Position numbers and translations under genes: made by a program
Source: Clostridia bacterium
Lineage (GTDB): Bacteria; Bacillota; Clostridia; Oscillospirales; Acutalibacteraceae
Length of the DNA stretch: 40,452 nt
Assembly (NCBI GenBank): GCA_017410195.1
Contig: JAFQRF010000051.1
Span: forward strand, 1-40,452
Reading direction: 5' to 3'
The notes under the pieces: model-generated
Told to the model about the DNA's origin: nothing
The model's database searches: none
What the model saw: only the letters and a program-made list of their open reading frames with translations
Shown here: positions 8,552 through 17,679 of the stretch, piece by piece
Layout: each line of letters opens with the position of its first letter
Numbering within the stretch: the first letter of the stretch is position 1

Positions 8552-9814
8552 TTATGCCGTCAGACCGTAAATGAGCGGAACGGATATAATAATCGTCAAA
8601 TAAGCAATTATATCAAAAAATATCGAATACTTAAAATAATCATTGAATCGGTATCCGACACTCATAGACATGCCAAGCGTTGAGCTTGCCAACGGACAGC
8701 TTAATGCAACTCCGGAAGCCATTGTTATACCAAGCACAAAAGCATATGAATTCAGACCTAAATCGGGCGCAATACTCAACACAATAGGCACAACAATCAT
8801 AATTGCGGTTGAATTAGAGATAAACTCACTTACCACCTGCACCATCAACACCAGAACGCAAAACAGAAGCATGGGATTAACGGAATCACCTACCAAAGCG
8901 CGAACGCCCTCACTGATAAGCTTGGTACCTCCCGCTGCCTCCAATGCTTTGGCTATTCCCAGGCAGCCCGCAAGTCTTCCTACAATATTCCAGTTTACGC
9001 TCGAAATTGCCTTGGGCTGAGAAATACAGCCCGTCACAATGCACAGTAGCGCTGCAGAAGAACTGGTAATCGCCAGCGGAATCCATTCGGTTATATAAAG
9101 TATGACAGTTAAAACAAAAATTACTGCCATTATAACCATTTTCTTCTTGTCACGCTTAACATTGGTCTGCGATAAAGAGTACTCCGCTTCGTCTTTTCGG
9201 TCTCCCCAAATTTTTTCACCGCGTCGATAACCGATAAACAGGCAATAAAGCAAACCAAGCAAAACCAATACAGCACCTATTGGTGTAAAATCAAAGGTTT
9301 TAAATGTACGAACACCCGCTTCTTCCAACAAGCCTTGCGCTGTCATCTGCTGTGTAGAGCCGACAAGAGTAGAAGCTCCGCCGATAACACAGCCGTATGC
9401 AATAGGCATAATTAAATTTTTGGATTTAATATTTTTATTTGACAAACCCATAATAATAGGAATAAAAATAGCAAGCACCGCAGAATTGGTCAAAAACGCC
9501 GACATAATCGCTGATACCAAATATGTGCCAACGATAAGCTTTCGTTCAGAGCCGTTTGAAACCCGAACAATCCACTCACCGATTGCTGCAGCCAACCCGG
9601 TTTCAGAAATGGCAGCACCGATAACCATAACGCCGATTGTAAGAATTACGGTGCTTGATGCAAATTGTCCGAACGCTGTTTTAAAATCACATACTCCAAA
9701 AATAACCATAGCAACACAACCGAGAATAGCTGTTGTTGCCATAGGAAGCTTATCCCATACAAAAAGAACGATACAGCCGATAAAAATCAGCAAAGAAACA
9801 ATATCAAGTGGCAT
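8552..9814 (-). CDS. SLC13/DASS-family carboxylate transporter
   Basis: The 420-residue protein is a polytopic membrane transporter with about 11 hydrophobic segments and two internally related halves. Each half carries an SNT-like hairpin motif: TNSAVLAIFIPI near residue 110 and SNSTAIMIVVPI near residue 335. These pseudo-symmetric motifs form the sodium and carboxylate sites in the DASS (divalent anion:sodium symporter, SLC13) family. The expected job is sodium-coupled uptake of a di- or tricarboxylate such as succinate, malate, citrate or a relative, though sulfate transporters also occur in the family. The start lies two bases after the stop of the MmgE/PrpD gene, whose last codons include the ribosome site (GAAAGGAAA). 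The two genes are therefore certainly co-transcribed, and the transporter probably imports the enzyme's substrate. Confidence 0.85.
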   Translation of the reverse strand: MPLDIVSLLIFIGCIVLFVWDKLPMATTAILGCVAMVIFGVCDFKTAFGQFASSTVILTIGVMVIGAAISETGLAAAIGEWIVRVSNGSERKLIVGTYLVSAIMSAFLTNSAVLAIFIPIIMGLSNKNIKSKNLIMPIAYGCVIGGASTLVGSTQQMTAQGLLEEAGVRTFKTFDFTPIGAVLVLLGLLYCLFIGYRRGEKIWGDRKDEAEYSLSQTNVKRDKKKMVIMAVIFVLTVILYITEWIPLAITSSSAALLCIVTGCISQPKAISSVNWNIVGRLAGCLGIAKALEAAGGTKLISEGVRALVGDSVNPMLLFCVLVLMVQVVSEFISNSTAIMIVVPIVLSIAPDLGLNSYAFVLGITMASGVALSCPLASSTLGMSMSVGYRFNDYFKYSIFFDIIAYLTIIISVPLIYGLTA

Positions 9815-9816
9815 TT

Positions 9817-11205
9817 TTATTTCCTTTCAGCTTCAAGAAAAGAATTAATTGAATAATACTTTTCGATATTTTCAAATGATTCAACGAAGGATATCAAGCA
9901 GCTCTGCTGTTTCTCCGTAATAACGCCGTCTGCACATGCCGCAAGTTTTCTGTGTAATTCCTGCACGGTAAACGGATTTGCCGCATCCCCCTTAGGAATT
10001 TTAATATCCGATTCATAAACCGTACCGTCAATGCATCTGAGACAAACTTTTGCACCACGGATTCCTGCCTTTGCATTTTCCATGCTTTCATCCGGAATGA
10101 TGTCAATTTTTTTAATTATTTCATAAATTTCAGGTTCAACGTCAGAAACTTTCAAATCCTCCAAATCAAAGTGTCCCCTCAAAAATGCGACGGCTAATGC
10201 ATAGTGAACGGAAAATTTTGACTCCTCGTCTGTTTGCGGCATTTGAATGTTTCCTGCAACACGAATTGCATTCGGATAAATATACACAGTAATCCTTTCC
10301 ACGTTACGAAAATCAATTCTGCCATAGTTATCCAAAAACATTTGACGAATTTTAAGCGCAGCTTCTATGCCGCAATGGGTATGTCTGCATGACGGATACG
10401 GTTTCAAATAACTTTCACAGATGGTAAAGCTTTCACCGAGAGTATCAGTCACTTCCGTTTCATCAACCGAATCGGACATTGCATGAAACCAACCTTTGGT
10501 GCTCTCCAAAGGATATAATGAGCTTTCAATTCCCTTTTTCGCCAACTGTGCCGCCAATATACCGCTTCGTGCCGCATTTGCAGGATTGATTGGTTTGCAG
10601 GATTGACCGCTTTCGGTAATCAGCATAAGTCCTCCGGATTGAATTGCAGACAAAGAAATCGCATTATATATTCCTTTTTCATCTAAGCCGAGAAGCTTTG
10701 CGGCAGCAGCACCGCAAGCTAAAGCACCGGCAGTTCCCGTAGAGTGAAATCCTCTCCGAACCAGCCCCGGCTGAACAGCTGCAGCAACACGGTTATATAC
10801 CTCATAGCCGACATTTATTGCGGTAATAATGTCTTTTCCCGAAACATCAATAGTTTCAGCCAAAGCAAAAACTGCAGACATTACGTGAGCTGCAACATGA
10901 CCCATCGCCTTTCGGTTTCCGTCATCCATATCGGCACCGTGAGCATATACAGCATTCATGAAAGCAGCATTTCCGACGGGCATCTTCATATCCTTACACA
11001 AAACAGAGGAATCTTCTTTTCCGCCTTCTTCAAAAAAGATTTCCTCCGTGATCTTATTAAATTTACCGTTGATTTTTATTCCTGCAAAACAAGCTGCATA
11101 GTAATCAAGAATAAACCTTTTTGTAGTTTCTACAACAGCTTCGGGAAGATCCTCGTAACGAAGATCTGCAATAAACCGTGACAATATTTCAGTAATATGT
11201 ACCAT
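9817..11205 (-). CDS. MmgE/PrpD family protein (2-methylcitrate dehydratase / cis-aconitate decarboxylase superfamily)
   Basis: At 462 residues this has the normal family length. It contains HGADMDDGN near residue 89, GFHSTGTAGALACGAAAAK near residue 152, SCKPINPANAARSGI near 206 and YPSCRHTHCGIEAAL near 273. These are the conserved blocks forming the active site of MmgE/PrpD enzymes, which act on tricarboxylates or iminodisuccinate-like compounds: 2-methylcitrate dehydratase, cis-aconitate decarboxylase and IDS-epimerase. There is no methylcitrate synthase, methylisocitrate lyase or itaconate-degradation gene nearby, so a methylcitrate-cycle role is unsupported. The adjoining SLC13 transporter points to catabolism or isomerisation of an imported carboxylate. 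A ribosome site (AAAGGAA) precedes the ATG by about seven bases. The reaction cannot be chosen among family members from sequence alone. Confidence 0.85.
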   Translation of the reverse strand: MVHITEILSRFIADLRYEDLPEAVVETTKRFILDYYAACFAGIKINGKFNKITEEIFFEEGGKEDSSVLCKDMKMPVGNAAFMNAVYAHGADMDDGNRKAMGHVAAHVMSAVFALAETIDVSGKDIITAINVGYEVYNRVAAAVQPGLVRRGFHSTGTAGALACGAAAAKLLGLDEKGIYNAISLSAIQSGGLMLITESGQSCKPINPANAARSGILAAQLAKKGIESSLYPLESTKGWFHAMSDSVDETEVTDTLGESFTICESYLKPYPSCRHTHCGIEAALKIRQMFLDNYGRIDFRNVERITVYIYPNAIRVAGNIQMPQTDEESKFSVHYALAVAFLRGHFDLEDLKVSDVEPEIYEIIKKIDIIPDESMENAKAGIRGAKVCLRCIDGTVYESDIKIPKGDAANPFTVQELHRKLAACADGVITEKQQSCLISFVESFENIEKYYSINSFLEAERK

Positions 11206-11340
11206 AAAATTTCCTTTACGTTTTTTATCAAATCAGCCAGATTTCTCTGTTGCCCGCCGCACGCCACGTGGAGGCTTTGATGTGTGCGGCTCCCCAATCA
11301 TAAAGATTGGGGACAATCATAAGATTGAATTTAAAGATAA
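11206..11340. other. Intergenic cluster of hairpins; possible terminator or transposon-end relic
   Basis: This 135-base gap between two co-directional genes is dense in inverted repeats. A 9-bp perfect stem TCCCCAATC/GATTGGGGA lies at 11291-11313. A smaller related stem CAATC/GATTG follows at 11314-11327; the two share the sequence CAATCATAA. A 7-bp stem GCCGCAC/GTGCGGC (about 11255-11290) encloses the palindrome CCACGTGG. None is followed by a convincing T-run on either strand, so a classical terminator for the 11341-16341 gene is not demonstrated. The short plus-strand frame ending ...HVEALMCAAPQS before a stop, together with the hairpins, is reminiscent of the 3' end of IS200/IS605-type (TnpB) elements. 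That is only an impression. Confidence 0.35.
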
Positions 11341-14300
11341 TTATTCAGACCAAGGTCCGACAAACTTACCGTCCTCACCGAAATCATAATATCCGGGAGT
11401 AAGATGTCCGCAGCCTGTATAGCCTGCGCCGACATAATACTTGCCTACAGCAAGAAGACCGTTACCTCTTACATAATAGTCAGCACCGTCAACAGTGATC
11501 ATACCAAGACCATACTGAATAGCGTCATTTACATAATAGTGAAGATTTCCTTCATCGTCAGCTTTGATTCCTGTAAACGCATTTTCATCAGTCCAGGGTC
11601 CGACAAACTTGCCGTCTTCACCGAAATCATAGTAGCCGGGAGTAAGATGTCCGCAGCCTGTATAACCTGTACCGATGTAATATTTGCCAACAGCAAGAAG
11701 ACCGTTGCCTCTTACATAATAGTCAGCACCGTCAACCGTGATCATACCGAGACCGCTCTGAATTAAATCATTTACATAGTAGTGAAGATTTCCTTCGTCA
11801 TCAGCTTTAATTCCGGTAAACGCATTTTCATCAACCCAAGGTCCGACAAACTTACCGTCTTCACCAAACTCATAGTAACCGGGAGTCAGATGATCGCAGC
11901 CTGTATAGCCTACTCCGATGTAATACTTGCCTACAGCAAGGAGACCGTTGCCTCTTACATAATACTCAGAGCCGTCAAGTGTAATCATACCGAGACCCTT
12001 CTGAATTACATCGTATACATAATAATGAAGATTTCCTTCATCATCTGCTTTGATTCCGGTAAACGCATTTTCATTAATCCAGGGTCCGACAAACTTGCCG
12101 TCTTCACCAAAGTTATAGAAACCGGGAGACAGATGGCTGCAGCCTGTATAACCCTCTCCGATGTAATACTTGCCTACTGCAAGGAGACCGTTGCCTCTTA
12201 CATAATACTGAGCGCCGTCAACAGTAATCATGCCGAGACCCTTCTGAATTACACCGTATACGTAATAATGAAGATCACCTTCGTCATCAGCCTTGATTCC
12301 TGTAAATGCAGTTTCATCAATCCAAGGACCGACAAACTTTGCATCCTCACCGAAATCATAGTATCCGGGTGTAAGATGTCCGCAGCCTGTATAACCTGCA
12401 CCGATGTAATACTTGCCTACCGCAAGGAGACCGTTGCCTCTTACATAATACTGAGCGCCGTCAACGGTAATCATACCGAGACCCATCTGAACAGTACCGT
12501 CAACAAGATAGCAGTAATTTCCTCCGCTTACAGAGAAAATACCTGTTTCATCTTCATAGACCTTGATAAGCTCACCTGTTACATCATCGAAATGATACAG
12601 TTTGTATTCTGCAAAAGCACCGATTCTGACAACCTGATGACCTCTGTAAAGATAGCCGTCCTTATCAAAGCAATATGTCTTTCCATCGATTTCCTGAAGC
12701 ATATTGTTTGACCACTTATAGCAATCGGGACCGTAGAAATACTGAATATTGCCGTCTTCCGTTGTATGCCATACACCGTCTGTCAGATTACCTTCATCAT
12801 CAAATACATATGTGATTCCCGCACAGCTGCCGTTTACAAATTTATATGTACCGGTAATTGCAGTCTTTTCATCCCATCTGAAATAGTTCCAGACACCGTC
12901 AACAAGATACCAGCCGTTCTTTAATTCACCGGAAACAGCATAGCAATAGCCGTTTGCAGCTTCATTGAAGAATTTTCCGGTAAACTTGGTCTGACCTGCG
13001 CAAACGCCGTCTTCACCAAAGTTGTAGTAGTAGCCGTCAACAAGCTTAATACCGGTAAGCATTACGCCGTCTGCCCAGTAGCTGTCAGCAATCCAACCGT
13101 TATTAACAACACCGTCAACATAGGTCTTGCCGTCAGTATAAACACCGTTAAAGAGTTCACCGCAAGCGCACTTGAGAATGCCGTCAGTAAGTTCAAACTT
13201 GTGACCTGTTGCTTCAACAGTCACACCCCAATCGACGGGAGAATCACAGGTTTCGCACCATGTTCTGCCTGTATAACCGTTAGTTGTACAAGTTGCAGCC
13301 TTATCTGCAATAGCGGAAGCGGAATGAACATGATAACTGTGCGAGGTATAATATGCATTGTCATAATCACGCATTCTCAAGCCATAAGTGTAAGAAACGC
13401 AAAGGGTATGAATGTCTTCGCTTGAGAAGGTATGGCTTGTACCGTCAAGGTATGTAACGACACCCATCTCTGTATCAACATCAACAGAAAGCGCAGGAGC
13501 ACAGACGTATTTACAATTCCATGCTTCTACAGCATTAGCATGCTTATGGTCATCACCGGAAACAAATTCCCAAATTCGAACGGGAATGCTTGCAACAACT
13601 GCGGTTCCGCTCTTTGAAAGGTAATCGCTGTTACGTGTGAATTTAACTGTCAAAATATTTTCTGCCTTATCATTTCCCGTTGCAAAGCTATAGTCACAAT
13701 CAAATCCGTAAAGAGTCTCGATATGTTCAAGTTCCCAGTTATTCATACTGTCAAGATCAAGTCTCATTTCAACAGACTTAACAGTTTCAATTGCATCGAC
13801 CTCAACATCAATCCAGTATACCGAATCATTCAGCATATAGATAAGGCTGCTGTCCTGAGGACGAACACGAACTGATTTATCATTATCTTCTGCATTAACA
13901 GTAATCTGACGTTTGATTTCCGAGTAGTTACCGGTCTTATCGCTGATTCCCATGCGAATTGTATGCACTCCGTCAGCAAGAACTGCATCGGAAACGGTAA
14001 TCAGACCGTCAGAATATTCGCAATCAACACTTACACCGTCAATGTAAGTCACCGCAGATGAAGTATCCAAGCCACTTGCATTGTTCGTATTTGTCATATC
14101 TTCGGAAACAATACCGGCGAAATTAACAGTATTTTTGGATACTGTCTGACCGTTCAGCATTGCAGCATCACTCATACCCTCAACCGCATATGTCATTCCC
14201 GAAAAAATGGGCTTTTCACGGTCAGCAACCGCATCAGAATAATCTATAGTAACATCATCAATATAGAATGTGAAGTCACCTGCATAGTTGGTTTCGTTGT

Positions 14301-16341
14301 ATTTCCATGAATCAATATTTACAGCATAAAACTCAATAAAGCAATTTGCTTTCAGTTTAAACTGTGATCCGTTGAAGTACTGACCTATCTTGTCAGCATT
14401 GTCTTCAATATATACACTGCTGAAATTGACGGGCATTTCAAAATACTGCCAACCCGAATACTGCCTGTCGTTAACATATTCCTCGTTATATATTTCCATA
14501 CTTGATCCGGTTTTTCCGGAAAAGTCACCGTTTGCATCATGAGTGGAAACGCTCATGTAAATTGAAAACTGTACTGCATCTTCGGGAATATATACCCAGA
14601 AACCAATGCTGGTGGCATTTAATATTTCAACTGAATCACCAGTCCAGACAAGAGAGTTACCTGCCCAGAATTCCGTACCATGGAGAGCCTGGTCCATGGG
14701 ATAGTGGAATGCAAGCGCCTGATCGCCGCTATGAACCATACCGGTTTCCTTTGTAACAATGGAAAGATCGGAAACATCATAACCGCCATGATGGCTGGTT
14801 CTCCAGTTTCCAAGGTCTGCGCCGATATTACCTTTTTCAAAGTCAAATAATACTTCAGAACCCTTACCGAGTTTAATTTCAATTGTATCAAAAACTACCG
14901 GATCTGTACCGTTTGCCGATACAGTAACAATTGTTCCCACGCCCGACTCTGCAGCCGTAAATTTATTACCGGAAACGGTACCGACAGAAGAATCTGCAAC
15001 GGTAAATGTGAAATCGCTGTCTTTAACTGCTACGTCATAAAGACCATATTTAGCAACAACTTCAAGTTCTGTGGTGGCACCGAAAGGAACTGTAATAACA
15101 TCACGAGTAAATGCAACTGTATCAGGAAGAACAACATTAATTTTTACAGAACCAACTACAGCTCCGTCAACTGTCAACGATACCTCTGCAACACCTATAG
15201 TACCGTCAGAAATAAATACACCGTTTTCAACGATACCGTTGGTGGCAGTCCATACAGCATTCTCCGGAATCTCAGCTGCAGTACCGGCAGGGCTGATACC
15301 GATAGCCGAAACCTTAACCTCTGAACCGGGAGTTACATAGTAATTTTCAGCGCTTACCTCTGCCTTTTCAAAAACATCTGAAGGGGGTGTGCTGGTATAC
15401 ATAACAAGACCGTTTGAAACTGCACGCTCTGAACCGTCGGAAGGATTGCTTGTTACTTGAATATCATTACTGCCCGCAGAACGTGAAACATATGTTGCCG
15501 ATCCGCCGCCGTCAAGGCAAAGAATATAGGTACAACCAGCTTCATCCATAATTTCAAGCGATTCCGCATAGTTCGTACCTGCCGAACCACCCGAGCCGTT
15601 GCCGTCTGCAACCATAAATACAACCTTATTATCTGCAGTAACGCCTACAAATGAACGGGGATAACGACCATCATTAAGATAACTGCTGTTTGAATATGCA
15701 ATATTCGTTCCGTTCTTTCTGACAAGCTGGAATCCGCCGATTGCTTCCTTTGCAGCACCGTGCGCAGCAACAGCCTCATCCCAATCCGCATTGTTAGCAC
15801 CGCAAAGTGCTGTTCCATCCTCAAAAATTGCAAACCATGAAGAGTTTGCAGCCTTGTTAATGCCGAATCCGCTTACACCGTTCATAACATGTGCACCGGA
15901 AGGCATAGCGGTACCGGTATTATAACCGTCACCGTTTACACCGGCAACTACTGCATAATGAGGAATATAGTTTGCCTCATCATCTGCATTTGTGTGCTTT
16001 GCATTCATCGCTGCTGCCTGCTCGGTCATCTTTGACATGCCGAGTTTTTCGCACTGTGCATCTTTATAAGAAGCCTGCACACCGACGTCATCGCGATTAA
16101 TATCGGCAATCGCAATGTAGTAATTGATAAGCTTACCGTCCGCACCGTAACCGCTGTTAACGGACTGAACGATACCGGGAGCGAGCGTGGATTCAAACGA
16201 CTGATATGTCATAACCTGCTCATCTTCCGAAAGCTCCGCAATTTCGGATTCGATCGCTAATACCGACATAGGCAAAATACCCACAATCAGTACTGCAGAC
16301 AGAAACAACGAAACTGCCTTTGAAAAAACCTTTGACTTCAT
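11341..16341 (-). CDS. Large secreted NAGPA-domain phosphodiester glycosidase-like protein with C-terminal wall-binding repeats
   Basis: A 1666-residue exported protein. Residues 1-30 form a signal peptide (basic start, hydrophobic core, VLA cleavage region). Residues about 60-316 match the NAGPA/phosphodiester-glycosidase fold, with GVNGDGYNTGTAMPSG near 134, VVFMVADGNGSGGSAG near 240 and CLDGGGSATYV near 275. The human relative removes GlcNAc from a GlcNAc-1-P-mannose diester; bacterial relatives act on wall or exopolysaccharide phosphodiesters. Then come Ig-like modules (about 325-490), a carbohydrate-binding-like domain (about 495-710), another Ig-like module and a cohesin-like stretch (about 820-930). 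A Cys/His module follows (ATCTTNGYTGRTWCETC near 1060), then short Trp/Tyr-rich repeats and five 81-residue repeats. The tail resembles choline/glucan-binding repeats and should hold the protein on the cell surface. Lying inside the polysaccharide locus, it may trim or remodel that polymer. A ribosome site (AAAGGAGAAGG) precedes the ATG. Confidence 0.82.
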   Translation of the reverse strand: MKSKVFSKAVSLFLSAVLIVGILPMSVLAIESEIAELSEDEQVMTYQSFESTLAPGIVQSVNSGYGADGKLINYYIAIADINRDDVGVQASYKDAQCEKLGMSKMTEQAAAMNAKHTNADDEANYIPHYAVVAGVNGDGYNTGTAMPSGAHVMNGVSGFGINKAANSSWFAIFEDGTALCGANNADWDEAVAAHGAAKEAIGGFQLVRKNGTNIAYSNSSYLNDGRYPRSFVGVTADNKVVFMVADGNGSGGSAGTNYAESLEIMDEAGCTYILCLDGGGSATYVSRSAGSNDIQVTSNPSDGSERAVSNGLVMYTSTPPSDVFEKAEVSAENYYVTPGSEVKVSAIGISPAGTAAEIPENAVWTATNGIVENGVFISDGTIGVAEVSLTVDGAVVGSVKINVVLPDTVAFTRDVITVPFGATTELEVVAKYGLYDVAVKDSDFTFTVADSSVGTVSGNKFTAAESGVGTIVTVSANGTDPVVFDTIEIKLGKGSEVLFDFEKGNIGADLGNWRTSHHGGYDVSDLSIVTKETGMVHSGDQALAFHYPMDQALHGTEFWAGNSLVWTGDSVEILNATSIGFWVYIPEDAVQFSIYMSVSTHDANGDFSGKTGSSMEIYNEEYVNDRQYSGWQYFEMPVNFSSVYIEDNADKIGQYFNGSQFKLKANCFIEFYAVNIDSWKYNETNYAGDFTFYIDDVTIDYSDAVADREKPIFSGMTYAVEGMSDAAMLNGQTVSKNTVNFAGIVSEDMTNTNNASGLDTSSAVTYIDGVSVDCEYSDGLITVSDAVLADGVHTIRMGISDKTGNYSEIKRQITVNAEDNDKSVRVRPQDSSLIYMLNDSVYWIDVEVDAIETVKSVEMRLDLDSMNNWELEHIETLYGFDCDYSFATGNDKAENILTVKFTRNSDYLSKSGTAVVASIPVRIWEFVSGDDHKHANAVEAWNCKYVCAPALSVDVDTEMGVVTYLDGTSHTFSSEDIHTLCVSYTYGLRMRDYDNAYYTSHSYHVHSASAIADKAATCTTNGYTGRTWCETCDSPVDWGVTVEATGHKFELTDGILKCACGELFNGVYTDGKTYVDGVVNNGWIADSYWADGVMLTGIKLVDGYYYNFGEDGVCAGQTKFTGKFFNEAANGYCYAVSGELKNGWYLVDGVWNYFRWDEKTAITGTYKFVNGSCAGITYVFDDEGNLTDGVWHTTEDGNIQYFYGPDCYKWSNNMLQEIDGKTYCFDKDGYLYRGHQVVRIGAFAEYKLYHFDDVTGELIKVYEDETGIFSVSGGNYCYLVDGTVQMGLGMITVDGAQYYVRGNGLLAVGKYYIGAGYTGCGHLTPGYYDFGEDAKFVGPWIDETAFTGIKADDEGDLHYYVYGVIQKGLGMITVDGAQYYVRGNGLLAVGKYYIGEGYTGCSHLSPGFYNFGEDGKFVGPWINENAFTGIKADDEGNLHYYVYDVIQKGLGMITLDGSEYYVRGNGLLAVGKYYIGVGYTGCDHLTPGYYEFGEDGKFVGPWVDENAFTGIKADDEGNLHYYVNDLIQSGLGMITVDGADYYVRGNGLLAVGKYYIGTGYTGCGHLTPGYYDFGEDGKFVGPWTDENAFTGIKADDEGNLHYYVNDAIQYGLGMITVDGADYYVRGNGLLAVGKYYVGAGYTGCGHLTPGYYDFGEDGKFVGPWSE
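11344..12483 (-). repeat. Tandem 243-bp (81-residue) repeats, four full units and one partial
   Basis: Within the C-terminus of the large secreted protein, the segment starting GLGMITVDG recurs at 12483, 12240, 11997, 11754 and 11511, an exact 243-base spacing. The last unit stops early, at FVGPWSE. Each unit contains YYVRGNGLLAVGKYYIG, a GYTGC-x-HL-x-PG-(Y/F)Y segment, a FGEDGKFVGPW segment and AFTGIKADDEG. Aromatic residues and glycines recur as in choline- or glucan-binding repeats. DNA identity between units is visibly high, including third codon positions over long stretches, which points to recent duplication or ongoing conversion. Copy number is therefore likely to vary between strains. 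Confidence 0.93.
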
Positions 16342-16372
16342 GTTTTCCTTCTCCTTTTCAGAAAAATTTATA

Positions 16373-16406
16373 CTATGTTATTACAATAGCCATCGGCTAT
16401 TCATAG
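16373..16406. promoter_or_regulatory. Inverted repeat upstream of the large secreted protein
   Basis: A perfect 7-bp stem AATAGCC/GGCTATT with a three-base loop (16385-16401) is flanked by outer arms CTATG (16373-16377) and CATAG (16402-16406). It lies between the end of the ATP-grasp gene and the start of the NAGPA protein, immediately upstream of a TATAAA-like -10 candidate on the minus strand (16367-16372). No good -35 is visible. The element could be an operator for the secreted protein or a weak terminator of the upstream operon; no T-run follows it. Confidence 0.4.
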
Positions 16407-16439
16407 TCATCCTTGTCACGATACCAAAATATTATTGTT

Positions 16440-17669
16440 TTAATATTTCAACTCAGCCAGCAAATCGTGCCTTATAAGATCAATGCCGCCAGTACCGACA
16501 GCTTTTACTCTGCTGACTGCAGTTTCATATTTTTTCTGCAGCTCTTGCAAATCATCCGATTGTACTGTAAAACCTCCCATGCGGTCACCGCTGCAAGTAA
16601 TGGTTTTATACTCACTACCCTTTGAAGAAAAAATATAGTATTCGGAAATGATACCTTCCTTTTTCAGTTCTTCAAAACCTTCGGCATGGTCAAATACTCC
16701 GGGTTTACAATAAAGGAATATATTAGCAATATATTTGTTTTCGGCAGTCATTTCACCGACATGCGGCTTCTCGCCAAGCGTCAGATCCGCGACTGCTTTA
16801 ATTACATCAAAACCGCTTGCTTTTTTGATTAGTCTGTACTTGATGCATCCGCCTGTACGGGCGCAGAACTCAAGAACCCAAATCCTTTTACCGTCAGAAA
16901 TCATCTGAATCAGCATAGGTGAATCTTTAAGCTTAAATGCATCTGCAATTTTTTGCGCCGTATCACGAACCATTTCCTTAACAGCATCGGAAACGGGAGC
17001 AGGATTCTTTGTCCGATAAATAACAAAACGGTCTTTATCAGCAATCTTATCATTGACGGACAACGCCAGAACGTGCGCCACACCGTTTTCGACATACACA
17101 TCCACCGTAAGCTCTTCACCCGAGCAGAATTCTTCAACTATGGCTGTCTTTGTACGGCTTATCTCCACTGCTTCATCAAAAGCCTTTTTCATTTCTTCAA
17201 AGTTCAGAACTTTTCTTACTCCGCGTGAACTGTATGAATCCACAGGTTTTACAATCATCGGGAACTGAAAATTTTTGACTTTTTCTTGGTCAAAAACACC
17301 CATGACCGCATATTTCGCAGTCGGAACATCATTTTTAATAAAAATATCCTTCATATATTTTTTGTCGGATACCAAAGTTGCGGTATGATAATCAATATAA
17401 CAAGGCAAGCCAAGACGTTCCGATACCTTTGCAGTAATCAGCAAAACCTGATCGGCACAAGCAGTTAAAACCAAATCCGCTTTTTCATTAAGTGCAAGCT
17501 GATAAATACCTTCCTCATCCAATGTTGAGACAGGATAAAACGCATCTGCATAAGGTCTTGCAACGGCGTTGGGGTTTCTGTCGGCAAGTATGGTATAAAT
17601 ACCTCTGGATTTCAATTCTTGAATAAGTGCTGCCTGCGAAATACCGCCGGCTACAACCAGTGCTTTCAT
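16440..17669 (-). CDS. ATP-grasp ligase, polysaccharide-locus type
   Basis: The product from the ATG at 17669 is 409 residues. An upstream GTG at 17690 would overlap the previous gene and has no ribosome site, whereas AGGAG sits six bases before 17669, so I choose the latter. It opens with a Rossmann-like pre-ATP-grasp domain (MKALVVAGGISQAALIQELK). The central ATP-grasp fold contains PMIVKPVDSYSSRGVRKV near residue 137, EEFCSGEELTVDV near 180 and the metal-binding VLEFCARTGGC near 264. ATP-grasp enzymes activate a carboxylate with ATP and join it to an amine or thiol. Its place 10 bases after the priming transferase and next to a sugar aminotransferase suggests it may acylate a 4-amino sugar with an amino acid. 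That substrate is inference. Confidence 0.8.
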   Translation of the reverse strand: MKALVVAGGISQAALIQELKSRGIYTILADRNPNAVARPYADAFYPVSTLDEEGIYQLALNEKADLVLTACADQVLLITAKVSERLGLPCYIDYHTATLVSDKKYMKDIFIKNDVPTAKYAVMGVFDQEKVKNFQFPMIVKPVDSYSSRGVRKVLNFEEMKKAFDEAVEISRTKTAIVEEFCSGEELTVDVYVENGVAHVLALSVNDKIADKDRFVIYRTKNPAPVSDAVKEMVRDTAQKIADAFKLKDSPMLIQMISDGKRIWVLEFCARTGGCIKYRLIKKASGFDVIKAVADLTLGEKPHVGEMTAENKYIANIFLYCKPGVFDHAEGFEELKKEGIISEYYIFSSKGSEYKTITCSGDRMGGFTVQSDDLQELQKKYETAVSRVKAVGTGGIDLIRHDLLAELKY

Positions 17670-17679
17670 ATATTTCTCC

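Noticed and set aside
9817-11205. prpD of a methylcitrate cycle
   Set aside because: No prpB, prpC or acn homologue is nearby, and the partner is a carboxylate transporter. The gene symbol was withheld.
11341-12483. Possible CRISPR array, because of regular repeat spacing
   Set aside because: The units are 243 bases, contiguous and in frame within a coding region, with no short repeat and unique spacer pattern.
11782-12711. 309-residue plus-strand frame with internal repeats
   Set aside because: Its repeats are the antisense reading of the 243-bp repeats of the large secreted protein.
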